From contig NZ_CP107783.1 in assembly GCF_036345255.1 (NCBI RefSeq), forward strand, positions 2,914,001-2,978,000: a stretch of DNA of 64,000 bases, in the 5' to 3' direction. Positions 52,284 to 60,621 of the stretch are shown here, piece by piece (positions within the stretch are counted from its first letter, which is position 1; each line of letters starts with the position of its first letter). The translations under genes were made by a program, and so were the position numbers. This DNA is from Streptomyces sp. NBC_00569. GTDB taxonomy: Bacteria; Actinomycetota; Actinomycetes; Streptomycetales; Streptomycetaceae. The notes under the pieces were generated by a model. The model saw only the letters and a list, made by a program, of their open reading frames with translations. It searched no databases and had not been told where the DNA came from.

Positions 52284-52709
52284 ATGCGCGCGCTGCACGC
52301 CGACACCGGCTATCTCCTCTACCGGCTCGGGCTGCACTCGGGCCGGCTGTTCAACGCCACGCTCGAAGAGTTCGGCCTGCGGCTGCGGCACTACGCGCTG
52401 CTGCGCTACCTCGCCACCGTGGAGGGCGCCCTGCAACGCGAACTGAGCGACCGGCTCGGCTACGACCCGAGCGCCATCGTGAGCCTCGTGGACGACCTCC
52501 AGGAACTCGGCCTGGTGGAGCGGGGACCCGCACCCGGGGACCGGCGCAGCCGCATCGTCGCCCTCACGGACCGGGGCAAGGACGTCCTGCGCGACACCGA
52601 CAAGGGCAGCCGGCGCGTCACCGACGAACTGCTCGCACCTCTTGCCCCGGGGGAACGGGCCACGTTGCAGGCCCTGTTGGCGCGGGTCGCGGAAGCGGAC
52701 CGGGGCTGA
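52284..52709 (+). CDS. MarR family transcriptional regulator
   Basis: 141 residues from ATG 52284. Winged-helix core: RHYALLRYLATVEGALQREL, recognition helix DPSAIVSLVDDLQELGLVERG, and the wing APGDRRSRIVALTDRGKDVL. The frame reads naturally for another 15 codons upstream (PEPDIPDISDEDAPW) but has no start codon there. An ATG at 52193 in another frame (MLEPTSRTPVPARADP) would join it if one indel near 52240 is assumed. Divergent from the SDR operon. Confidence 0.88.
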   Translation: MRALHADTGYLLYRLGLHSGRLFNATLEEFGLRLRHYALLRYLATVEGALQRELSDRLGYDPSAIVSLVDDLQELGLVERGPAPGDRRSRIVALTDRGKDVLRDTDKGSRRVTDELLAPLAPGERATLQALLARVAEADRG

Positions 52710-52719
52710 CCCGCCGGAC

Positions 52720-53496
52720 ATGGCCGAGCCGTCGCAGGACCCCGCGGGCGCCGCGCACAGCCGTTCCGCGGCGGAGCGGCTGTTGGCGGTGCTCGGCGCG
52801 TTCGACCACCACCGACCCGCGCTGTCCCTCACCGAGATAGGCCGCCGGGCCGGACTGCCGCTGGCCACCGCCCACCGCCTGGTGGGCGAGCTCACCGCGT
52901 GGGGCGCCCTGGAGCGCGACGCGGCGGGCAGCTACCACGTCGGGCTGCGGATCTGGGAACTCGCGGCGCTGGCCCCGCGCGGCCTTGCCCTGCGCGAGGC
53001 CGCGCTGCCCTTCCTGGAGGACCTCTACGAGGCGACCCACGAGAACGTGCACCTCGCGGTGCGCGACGGCCTCGACGTCGTCTACATCGAGCGGCTGTCC
53101 GGCCGCCACGCGGTCGGCGTGCGCAGCCGGGTCGGCGCACGCTGGCCGCTGCACGCCACGGGCGTCGGACTCGTCCTCCTCGCCCACAGCGCCAGGACCT
53201 TCCAGGACCAGGTCTGCGGGCGCCCGCTCGCCGCCTTCACCCCGCACACCCTGTCCGACCCTGTCCGGCTGCGCCGCGCCCTGGCCGAGGTACGGCGCAC
53301 CGGCTGCGCGGTGGCGGACCGCCAGATCACGGACGACGCGGTCTCGGTGGCCGCACCCGTGCGCGGGCCCGGGGGCGACGTCGTGGCCGCGGTCTCGCTC
53401 GTGGTCCCCTCGGCCGGGACACAGCCGCACTCGCTGATCCCGGCCGTACGACTCGCCGGCCGGGGCATCTCGCGCACCCTGGGCTGGCGGCCCTGA
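52720..53496 (+). CDS. IclR family transcriptional regulator
   Basis: 258 residues, starting 11 nt after the MarR stop. N-terminal winged helix (AERLLAVLGAFDHHRPALSLTEIGRRAGLPLATAHRLVGEL) and C-terminal effector domain (YEATHENVHLAVRDGLDVVYIERLSG, PLHATGVGLVLLAHS). IclR proteins usually control aromatic or acid catabolism, which suits the divergent operon. Two stacked regulators of different families on one operon suggest dual ligand control. Confidence 0.92.
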   Translation: MAEPSQDPAGAAHSRSAAERLLAVLGAFDHHRPALSLTEIGRRAGLPLATAHRLVGELTAWGALERDAAGSYHVGLRIWELAALAPRGLALREAALPFLEDLYEATHENVHLAVRDGLDVVYIERLSGRHAVGVRSRVGARWPLHATGVGLVLLAHSARTFQDQVCGRPLAAFTPHTLSDPVRLRRALAEVRRTGCAVADRQITDDAVSVAAPVRGPGGDVVAAVSLVVPSAGTQPHSLIPAVRLAGRGISRTLGWRP

Positions 53497-53579
53497 GGAG
53501 ACGACGGGAGACCGCCGCGCCGGTGTCCGTGCACGTGACGTACGCGGACCCCGGTGAGTCGGGCCGTCTGAGTCACGGC

Positions 53580-53623
53580 CCCAGGTAACGCCGGCCGGGA
53601 ACGACGGGGTCCGGGCACCTGGG
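53580..53623. terminator. Weak hairpin between IclR and antiporter genes
   Basis: CCCAGGT (53580-53586) pairs with ACCTGGG (53617-53623), with CCGG words inside the loop, in the gap between convergent genes. Only 7 bp, so tentative. Confidence 0.3.
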
Positions 53624-53637
53624 AGCCGGCAGCCGGC

Positions 53638-55416
53638 CTACTGCGCCGGACGCTCGGAACCCCGTCCGCCCGGGGCCAGCAGGACGGCCGTGTCTCCCGG
53701 CCGGGGCAGTGGCGTGCTGCCTTCCGTGACCGGATCGAGGCGGCCGTCCCGCCGCACGAGGAACAGCAGATCGCCACCGGGCAGGAGGGCGTCCCCGGCG
53801 GGCCGCCCGAGAACGGCTGCGCCCTCCTCGTACCTGCGCGCGAACGTCTGCCAGGTCAGATCCGGGGCGAACAGGACCTCGCCCCCGATGAACGGCGCCA
53901 CCACGCCATGGCTGTCGGCCGGTGCGCCGAGACGGTGGACCGCGCCCTCCACGCTGCCTCGCAGCAGCGCCGCCGCCAGTGCGTTGAAGTCGTCCTCCGC
54001 GGTGAGGAAGTAGACCGCCGTGATGCCTTCCAGCTGGGCGCCGCCCCCCGTGGCGGCGCCCAGCAGCTCACCGGGCGCAAGATCGACCCCGGCCCGCCGG
54101 ATACGTTCGCGCTGTTCCTCCTCCCCTGCCCACATCAGCACCTCCAGCCCTGCCGCCTTCAGCGCCACACCCAGGTCGACCACCCAGCGGTCACCGCCGA
54201 CCAACAGGGGGCGTGAGCGGGACGGGCGCACGACGCCCAGGCGACGGGCGACGCGTGAGGCGGTCAGGCCGTAGAGCGTCACGGTCGCGACGATGACCAC
54301 GAACGTGGCCGGAAGGATCTTCGCCGCGCCACCGATCCCCTTGGCCACCAGGCCGGCCGAGAACGTCGAAGCCGTGGCGGCCGCCACGATGCCGCGCGGC
54401 GCCATCCAGCCGATGAAGCCCCGCTCCTCGCGTGTCAGGTCGGTGCCAAGGGTCGACACAGCGGCGACCAGCGGCCTGACGACCAGCACCAGAAAGGCGG
54501 CGAGCCCGAGTGCGGGCAGCCACACATGGCGCAACGAGTGCGGGGTGACGGTGGCCGAGATCGAGATGAAGAGCAGACCGAGGATCAGGCTGACCAGGGC
54601 CTCGAAGAACGGCCGACGCGCGGGTACGTCGAAGCTGGGGAGGTTGGCGACGGCCAGGCCCATCACCACGGCGGCGATGAGTCCCGTGTCGTCGCGCAGG
54701 ACATCGCAGAGCGCCGCCACACCGATCACCGCGGCGAGTTGCGCCGTGGTACCGAGGACCTCGCCGAGTCGCAGCACCCGGAACAGCACCCACAGCAGAG
54801 CCGTCCCGACCGCTCCTCCGGCCGCCCCGATGCCCACACTGGCCAGGAACAGCGCCGTCCCACTGCCCAGGTGGTGGCCCGAGCTCGCCACGACCCCGTG
54901 GTAGACCAGTGCCCCCACGACACCGCCGACCGGGTCGATGAGGGAGCCCTCCCAGATCAGGATGCGCTGGAGCCGGTCCTTCGGTCGCACGAAGCCGAGC
55001 AGAGGCCCGACCACCGTCGGCCCGGAAACCACGAGGATCGCGCCGATCATGACGGCCGCCTGTCGGGACATGCCCAGCAGCGGCGCGGCGAGGAGCGCGC
55101 CGAGCAGCCCGGTGACCAGGACACCGATCCAGATCAGCCGTACGACGACGCGACGGGTGTGGCCCTTCAGCCTCGCCGGCTCCAGGCCGAGGCCCGCGTC
55201 GTAGAGGATGACGGCGACGGCCAGCGACACCAGCGGCGAGAACGCCGGCCCCAGCAGCTTCTCGGGGTCGACGTCGTCGATCAGCACACCGGCGGCGAAG
55301 CCGACCGGGAGCAGCACGATGAGGGCGGGGATGCGCAGGCGGCCGGCCAGGATCTGCGATCCGACGGCCAGGACAAGGATCAGGCCCACGCCGATGAGTA
55401 CCTGATTCGTCGTCAC
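53638..55416 (-). CDS. Monovalent cation/proton antiporter (CPA1-like) with C-terminal TrkA-type domains
   Basis: 592 residues from GTG 55416 with AAAGGG upstream. The first about 390 residues form 12-13 membrane segments of a Na+/H+ or K+/H+ exchanger; conserved VILYDAGLGLE, GPTVVGPLLGF and EGSLIDPVGGVVGALVY, the last holding the ion-binding Asp. The cytoplasmic tail has a Rossmann-like part (VYFLTAEDDFNALAAALL) and a TrkA-C-like end (PGDTAVLLAP), suggesting nucleotide control. The 290 bp upstream (55417-55706) show only the palindrome at 55695-55710. Confidence 0.9.
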   Translation of the reverse strand: MTTNQVLIGVGLILVLAVGSQILAGRLRIPALIVLLPVGFAAGVLIDDVDPEKLLGPAFSPLVSLAVAVILYDAGLGLEPARLKGHTRRVVVRLIWIGVLVTGLLGALLAAPLLGMSRQAAVMIGAILVVSGPTVVGPLLGFVRPKDRLQRILIWEGSLIDPVGGVVGALVYHGVVASSGHHLGSGTALFLASVGIGAAGGAVGTALLWVLFRVLRLGEVLGTTAQLAAVIGVAALCDVLRDDTGLIAAVVMGLAVANLPSFDVPARRPFFEALVSLILGLLFISISATVTPHSLRHVWLPALGLAAFLVLVVRPLVAAVSTLGTDLTREERGFIGWMAPRGIVAAATASTFSAGLVAKGIGGAAKILPATFVVIVATVTLYGLTASRVARRLGVVRPSRSRPLLVGGDRWVVDLGVALKAAGLEVLMWAGEEEQRERIRRAGVDLAPGELLGAATGGGAQLEGITAVYFLTAEDDFNALAAALLRGSVEGAVHRLGAPADSHGVVAPFIGGEVLFAPDLTWQTFARRYEEGAAVLGRPAGDALLPGGDLLFLVRRDGRLDPVTEGSTPLPRPGDTAVLLAPGGRGSERPAQ

Positions 55417-55694
55417 AATTGGCCCTTTCGAAGCGTGGTGGGACGGTCCGGCGCTCCAGCGGGCCGACTGCGCGGCCGGCCGGGTCCGGCCTCCGCTGTG
55501 TGCCGCGCGGCTGCCGCGCGGATCGCCATGGGGAGCAGGGCCGGCCGAAAGCCACGGACGACGGATCGCGGGAGCGGGACGGCCCACGAGGCGGTGGCGA
55601 TCCTGCACGACCTCGGACGCGGCGGCCGCGGCGAACACCCGGCAGGTCCGCGTCGCACGGTGGTCCTCGGCCCGCGAGGATCAGGTCGGGGACC

Positions 55695-55710
55695 GTGACG
55701 GCGCCGTCAC
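55695..55710. repeat. 16-bp perfect palindrome over the epimerase stop codon
   Basis: GTGACGGCGCCGTCAC reads the same on both strands. As RNA it would form a 6-bp stem with a GCGC loop. Possible short terminator or dimer-binding site. Confidence 0.4.
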
Positions 55711-56627
55711 TCCTGCCACGGCGTGATCCCCCAGCGGACGGTGTACTGCTCGCCGGGGCCGAGGCTGACGAGCCCGGTGCCGCTGCGGAATCCGTCCGGG
55801 GGGCAGGTCATCGGCTCGATGGCGACCGCCCGACGGCGCTCCCGCGGCGGCAGGGTGTCGCCCGTGTAGAGCTGCACGTATTCGGCGCCCTCCCCCAGCC
55901 ACACGTCCGTACCGAACGCACCCGACGGGTGGGCCAGGCGCACCACGGCGCGGCCGTCCGCGTCCCGGTCGAGGTCACCGAAAGGGGTGTCCAGCCGGAG
56001 CGCACCGACGGCTCGTGGCGTTCGCAGGTCGTACTCGGTCCCGGCGACCGGCTCGGCGGCCACCGGCAGGCCGCGCTCATCGGTGCGCAGCCATGTCCGT
56101 GCGGGGACGGTCAGCACCGCCTGGTCGACGGCCTCCGTGCCCGGGGCGATGTAGGGATGCTGGCCGAAACCGTAGGGCGCGGCGTTCGCGTCGAGGTTGC
56201 GCGCGGTGACGGCTACTTCGAGCCCGCCCTCGCCCAGGGAGTACTCGGCGCGGACGTGGAGGTGGAACGGGTAGCCCGGCTGCGGCCACAGCGGAACCTC
56301 CAGGACGGCGCGGCTGCCGCTCGCCTCCACGACCCGCCACGCGACCCACCGGAGCAGCCCGTGGATGGCGTTGCCGCCGGCCGGCTCGGTGAGCGGCAGC
56401 TGCAGATCCTGCCCGTCCCAGGGGTATCGGCCGTCACGGATCCGGTTGGGCCACGGCACCAGGATCTGGCCGCGCCCGCCGGTGATCCGGTCCTGTTCGG
56501 CGAATCCGTCGATCACGGTGCGTTCACCGACCTCGTAGGACCGGACGGCCGCTCCCAGCTCTACGACGACGGCCCTGTGCGTGCCGTGGCAGAGGGTCAG
56601 TTGCCGTCCAGTGCGGCTCTGCTGCAC
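55707..56627 (-). CDS. Aldose 1-epimerase family protein
   Basis: 306 residues from GTG 56627, with GAGGAGG upstream. Galactose-mutarotase fold: PWPNRIRDGRYPWDG (arginine of the active site), AIHGLLRWVAW and YGFGQHPYIAPG (catalytic His). Interconverts anomers of aldoses such as glucose. C-terminal AVAIEPMTCPPDGF carries the general-base Glu. Lies divergent from the GH15 and gluconokinase genes and may serve the same sugar route. Confidence 0.92.
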   Translation of the reverse strand: MQQSRTGRQLTLCHGTHRAVVVELGAAVRSYEVGERTVIDGFAEQDRITGGRGQILVPWPNRIRDGRYPWDGQDLQLPLTEPAGGNAIHGLLRWVAWRVVEASGSRAVLEVPLWPQPGYPFHLHVRAEYSLGEGGLEVAVTARNLDANAAPYGFGQHPYIAPGTEAVDQAVLTVPARTWLRTDERGLPVAAEPVAGTEYDLRTPRAVGALRLDTPFGDLDRDADGRAVVRLAHPSGAFGTDVWLGEGAEYVQLYTGDTLPPRERRRAVAIEPMTCPPDGFRSGTGLVSLGPGEQYTVRWGITPWQE

Positions 56628-57171
56628 GCGTGGCCTCCTCGGTCCGCCCTGTCGGTGCCGCCGGGCGCCGACGCTGTGGTGTGGTGGCCCGCGGCGCCGC
56701 CCCTCCCCTCGGGAGCCTGCGGCCCCGCATCGACCCGGTCAAGCGCGACACGTTCCTGCCGGTGAGATCGCCGGGCCTGTTCGCCCGGCTCACCGGCCGG
56801 ACGTGGATCATCTCCGCGCACAGCCTCCGTCGCCCGTCCGCCGGACCCACCGAGACGCCACGATGCCCCGGCGCCGGCCCCTTCTCCCCTGTGATCGACC
56901 GGCTCCGGCCGGCAACTCCCGATGGGGCGGCGAGCCGGGCGCGGCGCTCGGCTCCGGCGCCTCAGGTCGCTCCGGTCGCCCGGCCGAGGCCCTGGCTGCG
57001 GCGGGCCTGCGGAAGGTCGGCGTTGCGCCGAAAGAGTGCTGGTCCCCGGCCGGCGGACGGTCGTCCCGCCGGCCGCCATGGGCGAGCGGTCGTCGACCGC
57101 TCCGACGGGCAAGGGCCACCACGGTGGCCGATAGTGGGAGCAGGGGCCTCCTTCGAGACTTCGGAGCAGTC
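56628..57171. other. 544-bp gap with a strong branched hairpin
   Basis: Divergent promoter space for the epimerase and GH15 genes. No convincing gene. A notable hairpin: GCCGGTGAG (56758-56766), a 4-nt bulge, CCGGGC (56771-56776), 6-nt loop, GCCCGG (56783-56788), CTCACCGGC (56789-56797), 15 bp of perfect pairing. The rest is GC-rich with open frames on both strands but no recognisable protein. Confidence 0.5.
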
Positions 57172-58992
57172 ATGGATCGCTACCCTCCCATCGCCGAACA
57201 CGGCCTGGTGGGCGACCTGCAGACTGCCGCACTCGTCTCGTCGCAGGGCGTCGTGGACTGGTTCGCCGCTCCCCGGTTCGACTCGCCCAGCATCTTCGCC
57301 GCCCTGCTCGACCACGACGGGGGTGGGTACATGCTGCTGGCCCCCGAGCGCTCCGACGTGACCTGCAAGCAGCTCTACTACCCCGACACGGCCATTCTGG
57401 TGACGCGGTTCATGTCACCGGACGGGGTGGGCGAGGTGGTCGACTTCATGCCTCCGGACCGGACCCGCACCGCCACCGACCGTCACACCCTCGTACGTGT
57501 CGTGCGGGCCGTGCGGGGGACCGTCGAGTTCACGCTCGAGTGCCGCCCGCGCTTCGACTACGGCCGGGCCGAGCACGAGCTCGAGCTCGGCGAGAAGACC
57601 GGCCTGTTCCGGTCCCCGCAGATGGACGCGCACGTGCAGGCCTCTTTCCCGCTGGAGCGGGACGGCCAGGACGTACGCGGCAAGGTGACGCTGAGTGCCG
57701 GGGAGTCGGGCGGCGTCGTGTTCACCGTCTGCGCGTCCGGCGGCGAGGCACCCGCACCCCTCACGGTCGACGGGCTCACCGCACAGGCCGACGACACCGG
57801 ACAGTTCTGGCAGGAGTGGCTGCGCCAGTCCCGCTACCGGGGCCGCTGGCCCGAGCTGGTGCACCGTTCGGTCATCACCCTCAAGCTCCTCACCTACGCC
57901 CCCACCGGCGCCCTCGTCGCGGCGGCCACCATGGGCCTGCCCGAGCAGGTCGGCGGAGAACGCAACTGGGACTACCGGTTCACCTGGGTACGTGACAGCG
58001 CGCTGTCCGTGCGCGCCATGCTGGACCTCGGCTTCGCCGAGGAGGCCACCGCCTTCCTCCACTGGCTGATCGACAGGCTGCAGGAGCGCGAGGGCAAGGA
58101 AGGAGAGCCGCTCCAGACGATGTACCGGGTCGACGGCGACCCGGACCTGCCCGAGGAGACGCTGGAACACTTCGAGGGCTACCGCGGCTCCTCCCCCGTC
58201 CACATCGGCAACGGAGCCGCCGACCAGCTCCAGCTGGACATCTACGGTGAGGCCCTCTACGCGTTGTCCCAGGGCCGCGAGATCGCGCAGCAGTCCACGT
58301 ACCGGGGATGGAAGGCGCTGACCAGGACGCTGGACTGGTTCGCCGAGGCGTGGGACCGGCCGGACGAGGGCATCTGGGAGACCCGCGGCGGCCGCCAGGA
58401 CTTCACCTTCAGCCGGGTGATGTCCTGGGCCGCCTTCGACCAAGGGCTGCGCCTGGCCGAGCACTTCCGCAGGCCCGCCGACGTGGCGAAGTGGCGCAGC
58501 GCGAGGGACGCCATCCTGGAGCAGGTCATGGAACACGGCTGGAGCGAGCAGGAGGGCGCCTTCGTCCAGCATTACGGCGGCGACGTCCTGGACGCCTCCC
58601 TGCTGCTCATGCCGATGGTCCAGTTCATCGCCCCCCGGGACTCGACCTGGCTCGCCACCCTCGACGCGATGGACCGCAAGCTCGTCTCCGACAGTCTCGT
58701 CTACCGCTACGACCCGGCGGCGTCGCCGGACGGGCTGCGGGGCTCGGAGGGCACCTTCAGTCTGTGCACCTTCCTCTACGTCGACGCGCTGGCCCGGGCT
58801 GGGCGGCTGCCCCAGGCCCGCTACACCTTCGAGAAGATGCAGACCCACGCCAACCACATCGGGCTCTTCGCCGAGGAGATCGGACCGAGCGGGGAGCAAC
58901 TGGGCAACTTCCCCCAGGCGTTCACGCATCTGTCGCTGATCATGGCGGCCACGACCCTCGACGAGGCGCTCGACGCGGAGAGCCGGCGCTGA
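57172..58992 (+). CDS. Glycoside hydrolase family 15 protein (glucoamylase/trehalase type)
   Basis: 606 residues from ATG 57172, with GGAG 6 nt upstream. N-terminal beta-sandwich (IAEHGLVGDLQTAALVSSQGVVDWFAAPRFDSPS) and the (alpha/alpha)6 barrel. ERNWDYRFTWVRDSALSV near residues 262-279 and GIWETRGGRQDFTFSRVM near 402-419 carry the catalytic-region residues. No signal peptide, so cytoplasmic. Family members release beta-glucose from trehalose, maltose or dextrins. The cyclase gene follows after 3 nt. Confidence 0.92.
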   Translation: MDRYPPIAEHGLVGDLQTAALVSSQGVVDWFAAPRFDSPSIFAALLDHDGGGYMLLAPERSDVTCKQLYYPDTAILVTRFMSPDGVGEVVDFMPPDRTRTATDRHTLVRVVRAVRGTVEFTLECRPRFDYGRAEHELELGEKTGLFRSPQMDAHVQASFPLERDGQDVRGKVTLSAGESGGVVFTVCASGGEAPAPLTVDGLTAQADDTGQFWQEWLRQSRYRGRWPELVHRSVITLKLLTYAPTGALVAAATMGLPEQVGGERNWDYRFTWVRDSALSVRAMLDLGFAEEATAFLHWLIDRLQEREGKEGEPLQTMYRVDGDPDLPEETLEHFEGYRGSSPVHIGNGAADQLQLDIYGEALYALSQGREIAQQSTYRGWKALTRTLDWFAEAWDRPDEGIWETRGGRQDFTFSRVMSWAAFDQGLRLAEHFRRPADVAKWRSARDAILEQVMEHGWSEQEGAFVQHYGGDVLDASLLLMPMVQFIAPRDSTWLATLDAMDRKLVSDSLVYRYDPAASPDGLRGSEGTFSLCTFLYVDALARAGRLPQARYTFEKMQTHANHIGLFAEEIGPSGEQLGNFPQAFTHLSLIMAATTLDEALDAESRR

Positions 58993-58995
58993 GCC

Positions 58996-59937
58996 ATGGT
59001 CACGCATGGTCCGGCAGGACCGTCACGGCTGACGCACGACGAGTTCGGCGTGCTGTACCGGCACCTGCGCTCGCGCACCGCCTGGGCCGCGGGCGACCGG
59101 GGGGCTCTGAGCGCGCTCACTCCTGCCCAGGTGCTGGCCGCGACCCGCGAGGTGCGGACCGGCCGGACGGTCTCGCTCGCCGCGCCGGTGGAGACCCTGC
59201 CGGGCCCGGACAACCCGGAGCCCGCCGAGCACCGGATGAGCGGGCAGCCGGAGGAAGACACCTCCAGCGGCCTCCACTTCGCGAGGGACAGCTTCGCGAT
59301 GAACGTGCACGGCGACGCCGAAAGCCACATCGACGCCCTCTGCCACGTGATCTACGACGGCACACTGCACGGCGGGGTGCCCGCGAGCAGCGTCACGGCG
59401 GGCGGGGCGACGAGGCTCTCCATCGAGGCGGCGCGCGACGGGATCGTCGGCCGCGGCGTGCTGTTGGACATCCCGCGGCTGCGCGGCGTGCCCTGGCTCG
59501 AACCGGGCGATCACGTGACCCTCGACGACCTCGCCGCGGCCGAGACCGCCCAGCACCTCCGCGTGACAGAAGGCGACCTGCTCCTCGTCCGGGTCGGCCA
59601 CCGCCGGCGCCGCGCCGAACTCGGGCCGTGGGACGCGGCACATGAGCGCGCCGGTCTCCACCCGTCCGCGCTGGAGTTCCTCGCGGACCGGCGGGTCGCC
59701 GTGCTCGGCGGCGACGGGAACAACGACACCGCCCCGAGTTCCACCGAGGGTGTCGGCTTCCCCGTGCATGTGCTGGCGGTCCACGCCATGGGCCTTCACC
59801 TGCTGGACTACCTGCAGTTCGAGGACCTGGTACCGGTGTGCGAGGCGGAGGGGCGCTGGACGTTCCTCTGCGTGATCGCCCCGCTGAGGCTGCCGGACGC
59901 CACCGGCTCGCCGGTCAACCCGATCGCCGTCCTGTGA
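58996..59937 (+). CDS. Cyclase family metal-dependent hydrolase
   Basis: 313 residues. The cyclase/kynurenine formamidase fold with metal motif HGDAESHIDALCH (near residues 101-113), a variant of HxGTHxDxPxH, plus GRGVLLDIPRLRG and VAVLGGDGNNDTAP. Hydrolyses amides, esters or lactones in related proteins. Close spacing to GH15 and a GTGA overlap with gluconokinase mean it is co-translated with both. A lactone role here is inference from position. Confidence 0.87.
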   Translation: MVTHGPAGPSRLTHDEFGVLYRHLRSRTAWAAGDRGALSALTPAQVLAATREVRTGRTVSLAAPVETLPGPDNPEPAEHRMSGQPEEDTSSGLHFARDSFAMNVHGDAESHIDALCHVIYDGTLHGGVPASSVTAGGATRLSIEAARDGIVGRGVLLDIPRLRGVPWLEPGDHVTLDDLAAAETAQHLRVTEGDLLLVRVGHRRRRAELGPWDAAHERAGLHPSALEFLADRRVAVLGGDGNNDTAPSSTEGVGFPVHVLAVHAMGLHLLDYLQFEDLVPVCEAEGRWTFLCVIAPLRLPDATGSPVNPIAVL

Positions 59938-60449
59938 CCCCCGAGCCGACGGTCGTGGTGGTCATGGGCGTCTCGGGATCGGGCAAGTCCACCGTGGGAG
60001 CGCTGCTCGCGCGGCGGCTCACGGCACCCTTCCTGGAGGCGGACGACGTCCACCCGGCCGCGAACCGCGCCAAGATGGCCGCGGGTCACCCATTAGACGA
60101 CGCGGATCGACGGCCGTGGCTGCTGTCCGTCGCCGCATGGATCCGGGAGGCAACCGACGCCGGCCGGGGCGGGGTGGTGGCGTGCTCGGCCCTCAAGCAC
60201 GAGTACCGGGATCTGTTCCGCAGGGCGGGCGCAGGCGTGTGGTTCCTGTATCTGGCGCTCGACCGTGCGAGCGCCGACCGGCGGGTCGCGGGCCGTACGG
60301 ACCATTTCATGCCCAGTCGGCTGGTGGACTCCCAGTACGAAGCTCTCGACCCGCTGCGGTCGGACGAGCCCGGCCTGACCGTCGACGCGGCGGCCGACCC
60401 GCGGACCATCGTCGACCAGGCGGTGGGCGCCGTCCGGGAATTGAGGTGA
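59934..60449 (+). CDS. gntK: Gluconokinase
   Basis: 171 residues from GTG 59934, overlapping the cyclase stop by 4 nt. Walker A GVSGSGKST (residues 12-20), then the family motifs FLEADDVHP, MAAGHPLDDADRRPWL, CSALKHEYRDLFR and the lid DHFMPSRLVDSQYEALDPL. Phosphorylates gluconate to 6-phosphogluconate. Placed after GH15 and cyclase genes and before a GMC oxidoreductase, it would drain gluconate into the pentose phosphate pathway. Confidence 0.95.
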   Translation: MTPEPTVVVVMGVSGSGKSTVGALLARRLTAPFLEADDVHPAANRAKMAAGHPLDDADRRPWLLSVAAWIREATDAGRGGVVACSALKHEYRDLFRRAGAGVWFLYLALDRASADRRVAGRTDHFMPSRLVDSQYEALDPLRSDEPGLTVDAAADPRTIVDQAVGAVRELR

Positions 60450-60621
60450 CCGGCGCCTGCACGACTCCGCCGGGTCGCCGCCGCCCGACCCACCCGATAG
60501 CTTGGAAATGGTGCCGAATGTCCCGATTGCGCGAACCTCCGCAGGGAACAGCGCAGCTCAGAGACCCCCGGACGGGCGCCACGGCCAGGACAGCCGACGA
60601 CTCCTAGAACGGGACCCCCTC

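Noticed and set aside
56597..57112. 171-residue open frame in the epimerase/GH15 gap
   Set aside because: Arg/Gly/Pro-rich with no hydrophobic core or motif, and overlaps the hairpin at 56758-56797; not supported as a gene.
57415..59007. 530-residue open frame on the - strand
   Set aside because: Antisense to the GH15 gene, with no family motifs.
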